From Limimaricola cinnabarinus LL-001 (GTDB lineage Bacteria; Pseudomonadota; Alphaproteobacteria; Rhodobacterales; Rhodobacteraceae): a DNA stretch of 64,000 nucleotides. Shown here piece after piece: positions 35,404 to 46,241 of this stretch. The notes beneath the pieces are model-generated. The model had not been told where the DNA came from. It was given only the letters and a program-made list of their open reading frames with translations, and did not search any database. Made by a program: the position numbers and the translations under genes. The stretch is from positions 1 to 64,000 of the forward strand of contig NZ_BATB01000003.1 of the NCBI RefSeq assembly GCF_000466965.1, read 5' to 3'. Positions within the stretch are counted from its first letter, which is position 1. Each line of letters begins with the position of its first letter.

Positions 35404-37311
35404 TCAGCCCGCCGCGGCTTTCGAGGCGCCATAGCCCAGCGGCGCCATCGCGGCGCGCAACTCGTCGAGGATCGCCGGATCGTCGATCGTGGCGGGCATG
35501 GCGAAGTCCTCGCCATCGGCGATCTTGGCCATGGTGGCGCGCAGGATCTTGCCCGAGCGCGTCTTGGGCAGCCGCTCGACCACCACCGCCAGCTTGAACG
35601 CCGCCACCGGGCCGACGCGTTCGCGCACGAGGTCCACCGCCTCACGCAGGATTTCCTCGGCCGGGCGGGCGCAGTTGCGGTTGAGGCACAAAAAGCCCAT
35701 TGGCAGTTGACCCTTGAGCGGATCGGCCACGCCGATCACCGCGCATTCGGCCACGTCGGGATGATCGGCCAGCACCTCCTCCATGCCTCCGGTCGAAAGA
35801 CGATGCCCCGCCACGTTGATCACGTCGTCGGTCCGCGCGAGGATCGACACGTAGCCATCCTCGTCGATCAGCCCCGCATCGCCGGTGGCGTAATAGCCGG
35901 GATAGGTCGAGAGGTAGCTGCGCTGATAGCGCGCCTCGTCGCCCCAGATGCCCGACAGCGTGCCGGGCGGCAGCGGCAGCCGGATCGCCACGGCCCCCAA
36001 CTCGCCGCGCGGCTTGTCCCGGCCGCCCTCGTCGAGGATATGCACGTCGTAACCCGGCATCGGCACGGTCGAGGAGCCGTCCTTGACCGGCAGAGCCTCG
36101 ATCCCCACCGGATTGCCGGTGATGGTGTAGCCGGTTTCGGTCTGCCACCAGTGGTCATAGACCGGAACCCCCGCCACTTCGCGGGCCCAGGCCACCGTGT
36201 CGGGGTCGGCCCTTTCGCCCGCGAGGTAGATCGCGCGCAGGCCCGAGAGGTCGTGCGCCCTGGCCATCTGGCCTTCGGGATCCTCGCGCTTGATCGCGCG
36301 CAGCGCGGTGGGGGCGGTAAAGAAGGTGCGCACCTTGTTGCGCGCGATGACCCGCCAGAAGGCCCCCGCATCCGGCGTGCCCACGGGCTTGCCCTCATAG
36401 ACGACGGTGGTGTTGCCATGCAATAGGGGCGCGTAGCAGATATAGCTGTGGCCCACGACCCAGCCGACGTCGGAGGCGGCCCAGAACACCTCGCCGGGGG
36501 CGGTGTCGTAGATGTTCTTCATGGTCCAGTGCAGCGCCACGAGGTGCCCGCCGGTGGGGCGCACCACGCCCTTGGGCTTACCGGTCGTGCCGGAGGTGTA
36601 GAGGATGTAGGCCGGGTGGTCCGCCTCGACCGGCACGCAGTCGGCAGGCTCGGCCTCCTCCTGAAAATCGTGCCATTCGATGTCTCGGCCATGCTCGATC
36701 TCGGCCATGGCCTGCGGGCGTTGCAGGATCACGCAGAACTCGGGCGCGTGTTCGGCTTCGCGCAGTGCCTGATCGAGCAGCGGCTTGTAGGGGACGACGC
36801 GGTGCGGCTCGATCCCGCAAGAGGCGGCAAGGATCGCCTTGGGGCGGCAATCGTCGATCCGTACCGCCAGCTCGCGCGCGGCGAACCCGCCGAAGACGAC
36901 GCAATGGATCGCCCCGATCCGCGCGCAGGCCAGCATTGCCTCGAGCGCCTCGGGGATCATCGGCATGTAGATGACGACGCGGTCGCCCTTTCCCACACCG
37001 CTCGCCTTGAGCGCGCCCGCAAGCCGCGCGACGCGGCCCAGAAGATCGCCATAGGTTATCTCGGTACGGCTTTCCGTCACCGGGCTGTCATGGATGATGG
37101 CGATGTCATGCGCGCGCCCCTCGGCCACGTGCCGGTCCACCGCGTTGTGACAGCCATTGACCAACCCGTCGGAATACCACGCGTACAGGGGGGCGTTCTC
37201 GTCCGAAAGCGCCCGGCTCGGCGGGCGGTGCCAGTCGATGGCCTGGGCCGCCTGCAACCAGAACCCCTCCGGGTCGGCGCGCCAGCTCTCGTAGACTTCC
37301 GCGTATGTCAT
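35404..37311 (-). CDS. prpE: Propionate-CoA ligase (propionyl-CoA synthetase)
   Basis: 635-aa acyl-CoA/acetate ligase family member. YTSGTTGKPKG (238-248) is the P-loop-like AMP motif, WWQTETGYTITGNP the A5 region, YYATGDAG the A7 region, and KTRSGKILR near the C terminus contains the catalytic lysine. The N terminus MTYAEVYESWRADPEGFW and overall pattern fit PrpE better than acetyl-CoA synthetase. The ATG at 37311 is used; the longer frame adds unrelated sequence. With meaB in the window it fits propionate assimilation. Confidence 0.9.
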   Translation of the reverse strand: MTYAEVYESWRADPEGFWLQAAQAIDWHRPPSRALSDENAPLYAWYSDGLVNGCHNAVDRHVAEGRAHDIAIIHDSPVTESRTEITYGDLLGRVARLAGALKASGVGKGDRVVIYMPMIPEALEAMLACARIGAIHCVVFGGFAARELAVRIDDCRPKAILAASCGIEPHRVVPYKPLLDQALREAEHAPEFCVILQRPQAMAEIEHGRDIEWHDFQEEAEPADCVPVEADHPAYILYTSGTTGKPKGVVRPTGGHLVALHWTMKNIYDTAPGEVFWAASDVGWVVGHSYICYAPLLHGNTTVVYEGKPVGTPDAGAFWRVIARNKVRTFFTAPTALRAIKREDPEGQMARAHDLSGLRAIYLAGERADPDTVAWAREVAGVPVYDHWWQTETGYTITGNPVGIEALPVKDGSSTVPMPGYDVHILDEGGRDKPRGELGAVAIRLPLPPGTLSGIWGDEARYQRSYLSTYPGYYATGDAGLIDEDGYVSILARTDDVINVAGHRLSTGGMEEVLADHPDVAECAVIGVADPLKGQLPMGFLCLNRNCARPAEEILREAVDLVRERVGPVAAFKLAVVVERLPKTRSGKILRATMAKIADGEDFAMPATIDDPAILDELRAAMAPLGYGASKAAAG

Positions 37312-37465
37312 GTCCGTCCTCCCTCGAGGCGGAATCCTACGCCCGCCCAAGGGGTTCGGGCAAGCGTCACGAGCGTCGCGCCCGCCTGGATCGGATGCGG
37401 CGGGCCGGAGAAGTCGCGTATTCGGAGAGTGAGTTGCGGGGGAGGGCGCGCCTCCCCTCGCAGGT

Positions 37466-39766
37466 TCAGCCGTAATGGGCGACGGGTGTGCCCGCGATGG
37501 CCGACATGTTGAGAAGGCCGCGCGCCGTGATCGAAGGCGTCACGATATGCGCGCGGTTGCCCAAGCCCATCAGCAGCGGTCCGACCTCGAGGCCCGCGCC
37601 CTTCATCTTGAGGATGTTTCGCACGCCCGACGCCGCGTCGGTGTTGGCAAAGACAAGGCAGTTGGCTGCGCCGTCGAGCCGCGCGCCGGGAAAGATCCTC
37701 TCGCGCAGAGCCGGGTCGAGTGCCGCGTCGACATGCATCTCGCCCTCATAGGCGAAGTCGCGGCTCTCGGCGTCGAGGATCTCGAGCGCGGCGCGCATCC
37801 GGCGGCCCGAGGAGATGTCGAGATTGCCGAACTGCGAATGCGAACACAGCGCGATCTGCGGCACGATGCCGAAGCGGCGGATATGGCGCGCGCAGCCAAG
37901 AACCGTCTCGGCGATCTGCTCGGGCGTGGGCTCGGCATGAACCTGCGTGTCGGCCACGAAGAGCGGCCCATCCTCGAGGATCATCAGCGACAGCGCGCCC
38001 ACGGGACGCAGGTCGGGCGTGCCCAGCACCTGCGTGACGTAGTTGAGATGCCACAGATATTGACCGAAGGTGCCGCAGATCAGGCTGTCAGCCTCGCCGC
38101 GCTGCACCATCACTGCGCCGATGGCAGTGGTGTTGGTGCGCATCACGGCGCGCGCGATGTCGGGGCTGACGCCGCGACGGGCCATGATCTCGTGATAGCT
38201 GCCCCAGTAGTCGCGATAGCGCGGGTCGTTCTCGGGGTTCACGATCTCGAAGTCGATGCCGGGGCGGATGGTGAGGCCCGCGCGCTCGCAGCGCGTCTCG
38301 ATCACGTCCGGGCGGCCGATCAGGATCGGCGTGTCGGTGGTCTCCTCGATGATCGCATGCGCGGCGCGCAGCACCCGCTCGTCCTCGCCCTCGGCAAAGA
38401 CGATCCGCCGCTCGGCGGAGCGGGCCGCGTCGAAGACAGGCCGCATCAGGAGCGCCGATTTGAACACCGAGCTGTCGAGCCGGGCCTTGTAGGCCGCCAT
38501 GTCGTCGATCGGCCGCGCCGCGACGCCGGTTTCCATGGCCGCGCGGGCCACGGCCGAGGCGACGACGCCCATCAGCCGCGGATCGAAGGGCTTCGGGATC
38601 AGGTAGTCGGGCCCGAATGTCAGCTGCTCGCCGCTATAGGCGGCGGCGGCCTCGGCGGAGGTCGTCGCACGCGCCAGCGCCGCGATGCCCTCGATGCAGG
38701 CGATCTTCATCTCGTCGTTGATCGTCGTAGCGCCGACGTCGAGCGCGCCGCGGAAGATGAACGGGAAACACAGCACGTTGTTGACCTGGTTCGGAAAATC
38801 CGACCGGCCGGTGGCGATGATGGCGCCGGGCTTCACCTCTCGGGCGAGGTTGGGCATGATCTCGGGCGTCGGGTTGGCGAGCGCGAAGATGATCGGACGT
38901 TCGGCCATGCGCCCGACCATCTCGGGCTTGAGCACGCCGGGGCCCGACAGGCCGAGGAACAGGTCGGCGCCGTCGATCACATCTCCAAGGCCCCGCGCAC
39001 CGCCGGGCTGCGCATAGGCGGCCTTCTGCGGCGTCATGTCCTCGGTCCGGCCCTCATGGACGAGGCCCGCGAGGTCGCACAGGAACACGTTCTCCCGGCG
39101 GACGCCGAGCTTGAGCAGCATGTCGAGACAGGCGATGCCGGCAGCACCCCCGCCGGTCGAGACGACCTTGATCTCGTCGAAGGACTTGCCCGCCACGCGC
39201 AGCGCGTTGGTGGCGGCGGCCCCCACGACGATCGCGGTGCCGTGCTGGTCGTCGTGAAAGACGGGGATGTTCATCCGCTCGCGGCAGATCTTCTCGACGA
39301 TGAAGCAGTCGGGGGCCTTGATGTCCTCGAGATTGATCGCGCCGAAGGTCGGCTCCAGCGCGCAGACGATCTCGGCGAGCTTTTCTGGATCGCTCTGGTC
39401 TAGTTCGATGTCGAAGCAATCGATATCGGCGAATTTCTTGAAGAGCACCGCCTTGCCCTCCATCACCGGCTTGGAGGCCAGCGCGCCGATATTGCCCAGC
39501 CCCAGTACGGCGGTGCCGTTGGTGACGACGGCGACGAGATTGCCGCGAGAGGTGTAGTCGCGCGCCGTGTCGGGGTTTGATTTGATTTCCAGACAGGCTT
39601 CGGCGACGCCGGGGGAGTAGGCGCGGGACAGATCCCGTCCATTCGCCAGCGGTTTCGTGGCGCGGATCTCGAGCTTTCCGGGCTTGGGCAGCCGGTGATA
39701 ATCAAGCGCGGCCTGCCGCAGGCTGTCGGAGCCCCCGCGGGCGGTGTCGTCGGTGCTGTCGGCCAT
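37466..39766 (-). CDS. maeB: NADP-dependent malic enzyme with phosphotransacetylase-like C-terminal domain
   Basis: 766 aa. The N-terminal malic enzyme half shows [37 protein letters not shown] and the Rossmann motif [16 protein letters not shown]; the C-terminal third, from about residue 440 ([29 protein letters not shown]), is the PTA-like regulatory domain that usually lacks transacetylase activity. It decarboxylates malate to pyruvate with NADPH formation. The ATG at 39766 is preferred over 39802 because GGGGAGAGA lies about 10 bp upstream. Confidence 0.95.
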   Translation of the reverse strand: MADSTDDTARGGSDSLRQAALDYHRLPKPGKLEIRATKPLANGRDLSRAYSPGVAEACLEIKSNPDTARDYTSRGNLVAVVTNGTAVLGLGNIGALASKPVMEGKAVLFKKFADIDCFDIELDQSDPEKLAEIVCALEPTFGAINLEDIKAPDCFIVEKICRERMNIPVFHDDQHGTAIVVGAAATNALRVAGKSFDEIKVVSTGGGAAGIACLDMLLKLGVRRENVFLCDLAGLVHEGRTEDMTPQKAAYAQPGGARGLGDVIDGADLFLGLSGPGVLKPEMVGRMAERPIIFALANPTPEIMPNLAREVKPGAIIATGRSDFPNQVNNVLCFPFIFRGALDVGATTINDEMKIACIEGIAALARATTSAEAAAAYSGEQLTFGPDYLIPKPFDPRLMGVVASAVARAAMETGVAARPIDDMAAYKARLDSSVFKSALLMRPVFDAARSAERRIVFAEGEDERVLRAAHAIIEETTDTPILIGRPDVIETRCERAGLTIRPGIDFEIVNPENDPRYRDYWGSYHEIMARRGVSPDIARAVMRTNTTAIGAVMVQRGEADSLICGTFGQYLWHLNYVTQVLGTPDLRPVGALSLMILEDGPLFVADTQVHAEPTPEQIAETVLGCARHIRRFGIVPQIALCSHSQFGNLDISSGRRMRAALEILDAESRDFAYEGEMHVDAALDPALRERIFPGARLDGAANCLVFANTDAASGVRNILKMKGAGLEVGPLLMGLGNRAHIVTPSITARGLLNMSAIAGTPVAHYG

Positions 39767-39831
39767 CGCGTCGTCTCTCCCCTGATCGGAATGGTTCAGC
39801 ATTAAACCTTTCCGAAGGGGACGCGAAAGTC

Positions 39832-40032
39832 CTATCGCTTGTCGATTTGTTCCTGAAGCACGCTTATCCGCTCATCGGCCTGCCGCTCGGTCAGGGAGGC
39901 ATCGAACTCCTCGCCGGTTTTGTCGCACAGATCGCGCAGCAGCACCGCCTGCTTGGGGTTCATCGGCGCGTCGGGATCGTCCGGCGTGCGCGCCTCGGTT
40001 TCGGGCAGAACGGCCTTGGTGGGCTCGATCAT
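39832..40032 (-). CDS. DUF3072 family small protein
   Basis: 66 aa: an acidic Pro-rich N terminus (TKAVLPETEARTPDDPDAP) and the DUF3072 core (MNPKQAVLLRDLCDKTGEEFDASLTERQADERISVLQEQ). Intact paralogue of the interrupted copy at 31625-31851. The ATG at 40032 is preferred over the frame start at 40065. Function unknown; the core looks like a short helical hairpin. Confidence 0.75.
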   Translation of the reverse strand: MIEPTKAVLPETEARTPDDPDAPMNPKQAVLLRDLCDKTGEEFDASLTERQADERISVLQEQIDKR

Positions 40033-40160
40033 CCTGTCTCCCTCCATATGGGCTACCAAGGGCAAACCCCTGCGCGAGGGGAGGGGTTCCGCGAGGGCGG
40101 ACTTGCATCATGTGGGGCTGCGCGACACAGTTTCCGGCAAACCCCGATGGAGGCCCACCC

Positions 40161-40553
40161 ATGTCGCTGGTCGATGACGCGCGCGCCGTGCGCGAGAACG
40201 CCTACGCCCCCTATTCCAATTTCAAGGTCGGCGCCGCGATCCGTGCGACCTCGGGCGCCGTCCATCTCGGTGTCAATGTCGAGAATGTCGCCTATCCGGA
40301 GGGGACCTGCGCCGAGGCGGGCGCCATCGCCGCGATGATCGCCGCGGGCGACAATGAGATCGCCGAGGTGGCGGTGATCGCCGACAGCCCGGTGCCGGTC
40401 TCGCCCTGCGGCGGCTGCCGTCAGAAGCTCGCCGAGTTCGGGCGCGGCGACGTGAAGGTCACGCTGGCCACCACCGACGGCACCACCAGCGAGACGACGC
40501 TGGGCGCGCTGCTGCCCGGCGCCTTCGACCAGCACCAGATGGAACGCGCCTGA
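40161..40553 (+). CDS. cdd: Cytidine deaminase
   Basis: 130-aa homotetrameric-type zinc cytidine deaminase. The active site is visible as NVENVAYPEGTCAEAGAI (CAE motif) and PCGGCRQKLAEF (PCxxC). It converts cytidine/deoxycytidine to uridine/deoxyuridine. The ATG at 40161 follows GGAGG; the upstream frame is not used. First gene of a five-gene salvage operon, with its stop overlapping deoA (TGATG). Confidence 0.95.
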   Translation: MSLVDDARAVRENAYAPYSNFKVGAAIRATSGAVHLGVNVENVAYPEGTCAEAGAIAAMIAAGDNEIAEVAVIADSPVPVSPCGGCRQKLAEFGRGDVKVTLATTDGTTSETTLGALLPGAFDQHQMERA

Positions 40554-41857
40554 TGGAGGCTCGCCGCCTCATCGCCGCGTTGCGCCGGGGCGACACATTG
40601 CCGCCCGAGGCCATCGCCGGTTTCGTGCGCGGGCTCGCCGACGGCACCGTCTCCGACGCGCAGGCCGGGGCGTTCGCCATGGCCGTCTGCCTCAAGGGTC
40701 TGGGCGAGGCGGGGCGCGTCGCGCTGACCACCGGCATGCGCGACAGCGGCGACCGGCTGCGCTGGAACCTGCCGGGGCCGGTGCTCGACAAGCATTCCAC
40801 CGGCGGCGTCGGCGATCCGGTATCGTTGCTGCTGGCGCCCGCGCTCGCGGCGTGCGGCGTCTATGTCCCGATGATCTCGGGGCGGGGTCTGGGCCATACC
40901 GGCGGCACGCTCGACAAGCTCGAAGCGGTGCCGGGGCTGTCGACGCAGGTGGACGAGGAGAAGTTGCGCCAGATCACCCGCGACGTAGGCTGCGCCATCG
41001 TCGGCGCGACGGACCGCATCGCACCCGCCGACAAGAGGCTCTATGCGATCCGCGACGTGACCGGCACGGTGGACAGCGTCGATCTGATCACCGCCTCGAT
41101 CCTGTCCAAGAAGCTCGCCGCCGGGCTCGAGGGGCTCGTGCTCGACGTCAAGGTCGGCTCGGGCGCCTTCATGAAGTCCGAAGGCGAAGCCCGCGCGCTG
41201 GCCGAGGCGCTGGTGGCGACGGCGAACGGCGCGGGCTGCCCGACGGCGGCCTTCCTGACCGACATGGACGAGCCACTGGCCCCCGCTTTGGGCAATGCGA
41301 CTGAGATGGCGGTGATCTTGCGGGTGCTCTCGGGCGACCGGCTCGCGGCACCGCGCCTGCACGATCTCACCGTGGCGCTGGGCGGGCGGCTCATGGCGCT
41401 GGCCGGCGGGGCGGAGGGGGAGGGCGAAGAGATGATTGCCCATGCCATCGCTTCGGGCCGGGCGCTGGAGACGTTCTCGGCGATGATCCACGCGTTGGGC
41501 GGGCCGGGCGACATGGCCGGAAACTGGCGCTCCCATCTGCCGAATGCCCCCTTGATCCGCGACGTGACCGCCCCCGAGGCCGGGCACCTGGCGGCAATCG
41601 ACGGCGAGGCGCTGGGCCATGCCGTCGTGGGGCTTGGCGGTGGACGAAGGGTCGAGACCGACCGGATCGACCCGGCGGTGGGGCTGTCCGACATGGCCCG
41701 GCTGGGCACAAAGCTCGGCTCTGGCGACCTGCTCGCGCGCATTCACGCGGCGAGCGAAGAAGCCGCCGACCGCGCCGAGGCGGCGCTGCGCGAGGCCATC
41801 GTGATCGGCGATGCGCCTCGGATCAATGACCTCGTCCGAGGGAGGGTGGACCCATGA
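40553..41857 (+). CDS. deoA: Thymidine phosphorylase
   Basis: 434 aa, pyrimidine-nucleoside phosphorylase family: thymidine or deoxyuridine plus phosphate to base and deoxyribose 1-phosphate. Visible are [11 protein letters not shown] (the phosphate-binding signature), [20 protein letters not shown] and [15 protein letters not shown]. Start and stop overlap the neighbours by 1 and 4 bp, so it is translationally coupled to cdd and deoB. Confidence 0.96.
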   Translation: MEARRLIAALRRGDTLPPEAIAGFVRGLADGTVSDAQAGAFAMAVCLKGLGEAGRVALTTGMRDSGDRLRWNLPGPVLDKHSTGGVGDPVSLLLAPALAACGVYVPMISGRGLGHTGGTLDKLEAVPGLSTQVDEEKLRQITRDVGCAIVGATDRIAPADKRLYAIRDVTGTVDSVDLITASILSKKLAAGLEGLVLDVKVGSGAFMKSEGEARALAEALVATANGAGCPTAAFLTDMDEPLAPALGNATEMAVILRVLSGDRLAAPRLHDLTVALGGRLMALAGGAEGEGEEMIAHAIASGRALETFSAMIHALGGPGDMAGNWRSHLPNAPLIRDVTAPEAGHLAAIDGEALGHAVVGLGGGRRVETDRIDPAVGLSDMARLGTKLGSGDLLARIHAASEEAADRAEAALREAIVIGDAPRINDLVRGRVDP

Positions 41858-43061
41858 CGCGCGTTTTTCTTCTGGTGATGGACAGCGCCGGCATCGGCGG
41901 CGCGCCGGATGCCGCCGACTTCTTCAACGGCGACACGCCGGATACCGGCTCCAACACCATCGGCCATATCGCCGAGGCCTGCGGCGCGGATCGGGCCGAA
42001 GAGGGCCGCACCGGACCGCTGAAGCTGCCGACGCTCGATGCGATGGGGCTGGGGCGCGCCATTTCGTTGGCCTCGGGCCTCGACGCGCCGGGCCTCGGGG
42101 CGGAGCCTCGGGCGCCTGGGGTGCCGCGACCGAGGTGTCGAACGGCAAGGACACGCCCTCTGGCCATTGGGAACTGGCGGGCGTGCCGGTGCCGTGGGAC
42201 TGGCACTATTTCCCCAAGGAGGTCCCGGCCTTTCCGACCGAGGTGAGGCGCCTCCTGATGCAGGCGGCGGGCACCGACGGGATCCTTGGCAACCGCCATG
42301 CCAGCGGCACCGTCGTCATCGACGAGGAAGGCCCCGAGCATATGCAGACCGGCTGGCCGATCTGCTACACATCCGTTGACAGCGTGCTGCAGATCGCCGC
42401 GCATGAAGAGCGCTTCGGCCTCGATCGGCTTTTAAAGATGTGCCGCGCCGTTGCGCCGATGCTGCACGACATGAAGGTCGGCCGCGTCATCGCCCGACCT
42501 TTCGTCGGCGACGAGACGACCGGCTTCACCCGCACACCGCACCGCCGCGATTTCGCCATCGCGGCACCGGGTCTCACGCTGCTCGACTGCGCGCAGGCGG
42601 CGGGCCGCGACGTGCATGCGGTGGGCAAGATCGGCGACATCTTCTCGATGCGCGGCATCACGGATCTGCGCAAGGGGCCGGACGACAAGCTGATGGAACA
42701 CCTGTCGGATCTGGTGGACGAGGCCGCCGACGGCGCGCTCGTCTTCGCCAACTTCGTGGAGTTCGACACCAATTTCGGCCACCGCCGCGACGTGTCGGGC
42801 TATGCGCGCCATCTCGAATGGTTCGATGCCGAACTTGGCCGCATCCTGCCGCGCCTGCGTGAGGGCGACCTCGTGATCGTCACCGCCGATCACGGCAACG
42901 ATCCGACCTTTATCGGCACCGACCACACGCGCGAGCGGGTGCCGGTGCTGTGCCACGGCCTTGGCGCGCGCGAGCTTGGCCTGATGGGCTTTGTCGATGT
43001 GGGCAAGCTGGCCGCGCGGCATCTCGACATCCCCGCACCCGACCCGGAGGCGACCCCATGA
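41854..43061 (+). CDS. deoB: Phosphopentomutase, frame interrupted
   Basis: Converts (deoxy)ribose 1-phosphate to the 5-phosphate. The N-terminal part reads [18 protein letters not shown] (metal-binding Asp) and [13 protein letters not shown]; the rest reads [44 protein letters not shown] and [12 protein letters not shown], the alkaline-phosphatase-fold metal sites. One base is missing at about 42105; the repaired protein is about 402 aa, normal length. ATGA overlaps with deoA and add. Probably intact in vivo. Confidence 0.92.
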
Positions 43062-44044
43062 GCTACCGTTCCCTGCCCAAGGTCGAGTTGCACCTGCATC
43101 TCGAAGGCGCGGCACCGCCCGCCTTCATCAAGGGGCTGGCCCGCGAGAAGCATATCGATATCGACCGTATCTTCGATGAACGCGGCGGCTATGTGCGCGG
43201 TGACTTCGACTGGTTCCTCAAGGCCTATGACGCGGCCTGCACCGTGCTGCAGAGCCCCGAGGATTTCCGCCGCCTGACCCTCGCGGTGCTCCAACAGAGT
43301 GCTGCGCAAGGTGTGGTCTATACCGAGTTCTTCCTGTCGCCCGATTTCTGCGGCGGCGGCGATCTCGCGGCGTGGCGCGATTACCTCGATGCCATGGTCG
43401 CGGCCTCGGACGAGGCGGAGCGCGATCTTGGCATCGCCTCGCGAGGCATCGTCACCTGCCTGCGCCATCTGGGCCCCGAGGCCGCCAAGCCGATCGCGCG
43501 TTGCGCCGCCGAAACCAAGGGCCGTTTCATCACCGGCTTTGGTCTTGCCGGGGCCGAGATGATGCACCGGCCCGGCGATTTCACATGGGCTTACGACGCC
43601 GCGCGCGAGGCGGGGCTGCAACTCACCGCTCATGCGGGCGAATGGGGCGGGCCGGACATGGTGCGCGAGACCGTCGATCTTTTGGGCTGCGAACGCATCG
43701 GCCATGGCATCAACGCCGTCTCGGACCATGCGCTGTGCGATCACCTGATCGAGCGGGGCGTCACGCTCGAGGTCTGCCCGGTGTCGAACCTCGTTCTGGG
43801 CGCGGTGAAGGATTGGAAATCACACCCGATCGAGGAGTTGCGCCATCGCGGGCTTCGCGTCACCGTCTCGACCGACGACCCGCCCTGGTTCGGCACCACG
43901 ATGACCCATGAATACGAGATGCTGGAGCGGCATTTCGGCTGGGAGGAGGAGCGGCTGGGCCTCTCCAACCGCATTGCCGCCGAGGCGGCCTTCTGCGACG
44001 AGGACACCCGCGCGCAGGTCCTGAAGAAACTGGAGGCGGCATGA
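43058..44044 (+). CDS. add: Adenosine deaminase
   Basis: 328-aa amidohydrolase-fold deaminase of adenosine/deoxyadenosine. Zinc ligands are H12 and H14 in ELHLHLEG, with HAGEWGG (catalytic His/Glu region), [10 protein letters not shown] and [11 protein letters not shown] (the Asp-Asp pair) in the expected order. Some bacterial members of this group deaminate adenine instead, but the nucleoside operon context favours adenosine. Coupled by 4-bp overlaps to deoB and upp. Confidence 0.92.
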   Translation: MSYRSLPKVELHLHLEGAAPPAFIKGLAREKHIDIDRIFDERGGYVRGDFDWFLKAYDAACTVLQSPEDFRRLTLAVLQQSAAQGVVYTEFFLSPDFCGGGDLAAWRDYLDAMVAASDEAERDLGIASRGIVTCLRHLGPEAAKPIARCAAETKGRFITGFGLAGAEMMHRPGDFTWAYDAAREAGLQLTAHAGEWGGPDMVRETVDLLGCERIGHGINAVSDHALCDHLIERGVTLEVCPVSNLVLGAVKDWKSHPIEELRHRGLRVTVSTDDPPWFGTTMTHEYEMLERHFGWEEERLGLSNRIAAEAAFCDEDTRAQVLKKLEAA

Positions 44045-44682
44045 GCCATACCGACCAACATCTGACCGTCGTCACGCATCCGCTGGTGCAGCACAAGCTG
44101 ACCCTGATGCGTCGAACCGACACCTCCACCGCGAGCTTCCGGCAGCTTCTGCGCGAGATCAGCCTGCTGCTGGCCTACGAGGTCACGCGCGACCTGCCGA
44201 TGACCACGACGCGCATCGACACGCCGATGCAGCCGATGGACGCGCCCGCGATCGAGGGCAAGAAGCTGGCGCTGGTGTCGATTCTGCGCGCGGGCAACGG
44301 GCTTCTCGACGGCATTCTCGAATTGATCCCTTCGGCGCGCGTCGGCTTCGTCGGTCTCTACCGCGATCCTGAAACGCTGCAGCCGGTGGAATACTACTTC
44401 AAGGTGCCGAGCCATCTCGACGAGCGGCTGACCATCGCGGTCGATCCAATGCTGGCCACCGGCAACTCCTCGGTCGCGGCGATCGACATGCTCAAGAAGG
44501 CCGGGGCCAAGGACATCATCTTCCTGTGCCTGCTCGCGGCACCCGAAGGCGTGGCGCGGATGAAGGAGGCGCATCCCGACGTGCCCATCGTCACCGCCGC
44601 GCTCGACGAGCGGCTCAACGATCACGGCTATATCGTGCCCGGATTGGGGGATGCGGGTGACAGGATGTTCGGTACCAAGTAG
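44041..44682 (+). CDS. upp: Uracil phosphoribosyltransferase
   Basis: 213 aa; joins uracil and PRPP to UMP. Visible are [28 protein letters not shown], the PRPP-binding [10 protein letters not shown] and the uracil-specific C-terminal [17 protein letters not shown]. Last gene of the salvage operon: cdd and deoA release uracil from pyrimidine nucleosides and upp recaptures it. No clear terminator is seen in the 65 bp before the next gene. Confidence 0.96.
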   Translation: MSHTDQHLTVVTHPLVQHKLTLMRRTDTSTASFRQLLREISLLLAYEVTRDLPMTTTRIDTPMQPMDAPAIEGKKLALVSILRAGNGLLDGILELIPSARVGFVGLYRDPETLQPVEYYFKVPSHLDERLTIAVDPMLATGNSSVAAIDMLKKAGAKDIIFLCLLAAPEGVARMKEAHPDVPIVTAALDERLNDHGYIVPGLGDAGDRMFGTK

Positions 44683-44747
44683 CGGCAAGCTTTACACAAA
44701 AGCGGCCCTGTAGCATTCTGCCGAAAACTCCGGAGGCAGGGGCCAGC

Positions 44748-46156
44748 ATGATCAGGACATTCCTCGCCGTCTCGGCGGCGGCACTCGCCGTCGCGGGACA
44801 GGCTGTGGCGCAGGACAGCATCCCGGCGGAGTTCCCGCCCGAAAGCTACAGCGCCAACCAGTATGTCGACAGCGAGGGCTGCGCCTTCATCCGCGCGGGC
44901 ATCGGCGGCATGACCAACTGGATACCGCGCATGAACCGCAACCGCGAACCCCTGTGCGGCTTTCAGCCCAGCCGCACCGCCGCCGCGGATCTGCCCGTGA
45001 TCCCCGATCCGGTGCCCGAGGGCCGTGCCGCCGCAGCCACGCCTGCGCCCGCCGCGAAACCCCCGGCCCCCCCCGCACGCGCCGCCCCGGCGCCCACCGC
45101 GCCAGCCCGCGCCGCGCCGGTCTCGGCACGAGTGCGTACACCGGAACCCGATGTCGCGCGCACGGCACCGCCGGCGCTGACCCGCGCGGCCTTCTGCAAC
45201 GGGCGCAGCGGTCCGCAACCGGGCTACGTCAGCAACATGACGGGCGAGACCATCGTATGCGGTGCACCCCGCCGATCCGACCCCGCCGCGCCGTTGCGCG
45301 GGGCCTACACGCTGGCCGCCGTCTGCGCCGACATGGCCGCAACGGGGCGCCGCTACGTGCTGCAAGGCAGCGGGGAGCCGGTAAGTTGCGGCCCGCAGCG
45401 CGCCACGGCGCAGGTGCCCGGCGCGCGCCTCGCCGCGACCCGCCTGCCGGTGGCCCCCTCCGGTCCCGCCACCGGGCTGCGCCCGGTGCTCCGGTCGCCG
45501 CCGGACGGGGGCCGGTCATCGCCTCGGCCGCCGGGCGCTGCGATCTCGGGCCGGACTCGGGCCATGCGCTGATCGGCGCGGGGGACCACCCGCGCCGCTG
45601 CGGTCCGCAGGCGCAGTCGCCCTCGGGCCTAGGCAACGCCGCCCGGATCGAACCGCAGGGCGCGGTCGGAGCGATGGCCTTCCTCGCTCCGCAGAGCGAG
45701 GCGCTGCGACGCGCGGCGGCAGCCGTGCCGCTGCCCGATCCCGTCGCGCCGCCGACCGGCTATGTGAGCGCATGGGATGACGGGCGGCTCAACCGCAACC
45801 GCGGCGTTCGCATCGTCGAGCGCGCGGGCGCGGGACAGGTCCGCGCGCCGGTCCTCGCGGCCCCCGTCACGGTGCCGACAGCGCTGGTCGGGCGGGTATC
45901 GAGCAGCTCCGCCCCCGCGTCCAAGCCTGTCGCGACGACCACGGGGCGCTTCGTGCAGGTTGGAAGCTATGCCGAGGCCGCCAATGCCGACCGCGCCGCG
46001 GCGCGGCTGCGGGTGATGGGTCTGCAGGTCGCGCGCGGCCAGAGCGGTGGCCTGCAGATCGTCGCGACCGGCCCCTTTGCCGAAGGCGCGCCGCTGGCCC
46101 GGGCGCTGGGTGCGGTGCGGGCGGCAGGCTACCGCGACGCCTTCGCGCGCAATTGA
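44748..46156 (+). CDS. Exported SPOR-domain protein, frame interrupted
   Basis: Signal peptide (MIRTFLAVSAAALAVAGQAVAQD), a Cys-containing N-terminal segment (NQYVDSEGCAFIRAGIGGMTNWIPRMNRNREPLCGF), a long Ala/Pro-rich linker, then after a frameshift at about 45485 (one G missing from CCCGGG) further Cys-containing segments (SAAGRCDLG) and a C-terminal SPOR domain (GRFVQVGSYAEAANADRAAARL to AGYRDAFARN). Repaired length about 469 aa. SPOR domains bind denuded septal peptidoglycan, so an envelope or division role is likely. GGAGG precedes the ATG. Confidence 0.82.
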
Positions 46157-46174
46157 GACAGGGATAGTTCCGCG

Positions 46175-46190
46175 CGCGGCCAAGGCCGCG
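46175..46190. terminator. GC-rich palindrome after the SPOR gene
   Basis: CGCGGCC-AA-GGCCGCG, a perfect 7-bp inverted repeat in the short gap between two convergent genes. There is no clear U-run, so it may be a bidirectional or Rho-assisted terminator. Confidence 0.45.
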
Positions 46191-46241
46191 AAGCCTTTCG
46201 GTGAAAATTGGTTGAGGGTTCTGAAGCCTTCGATTGGGGGG

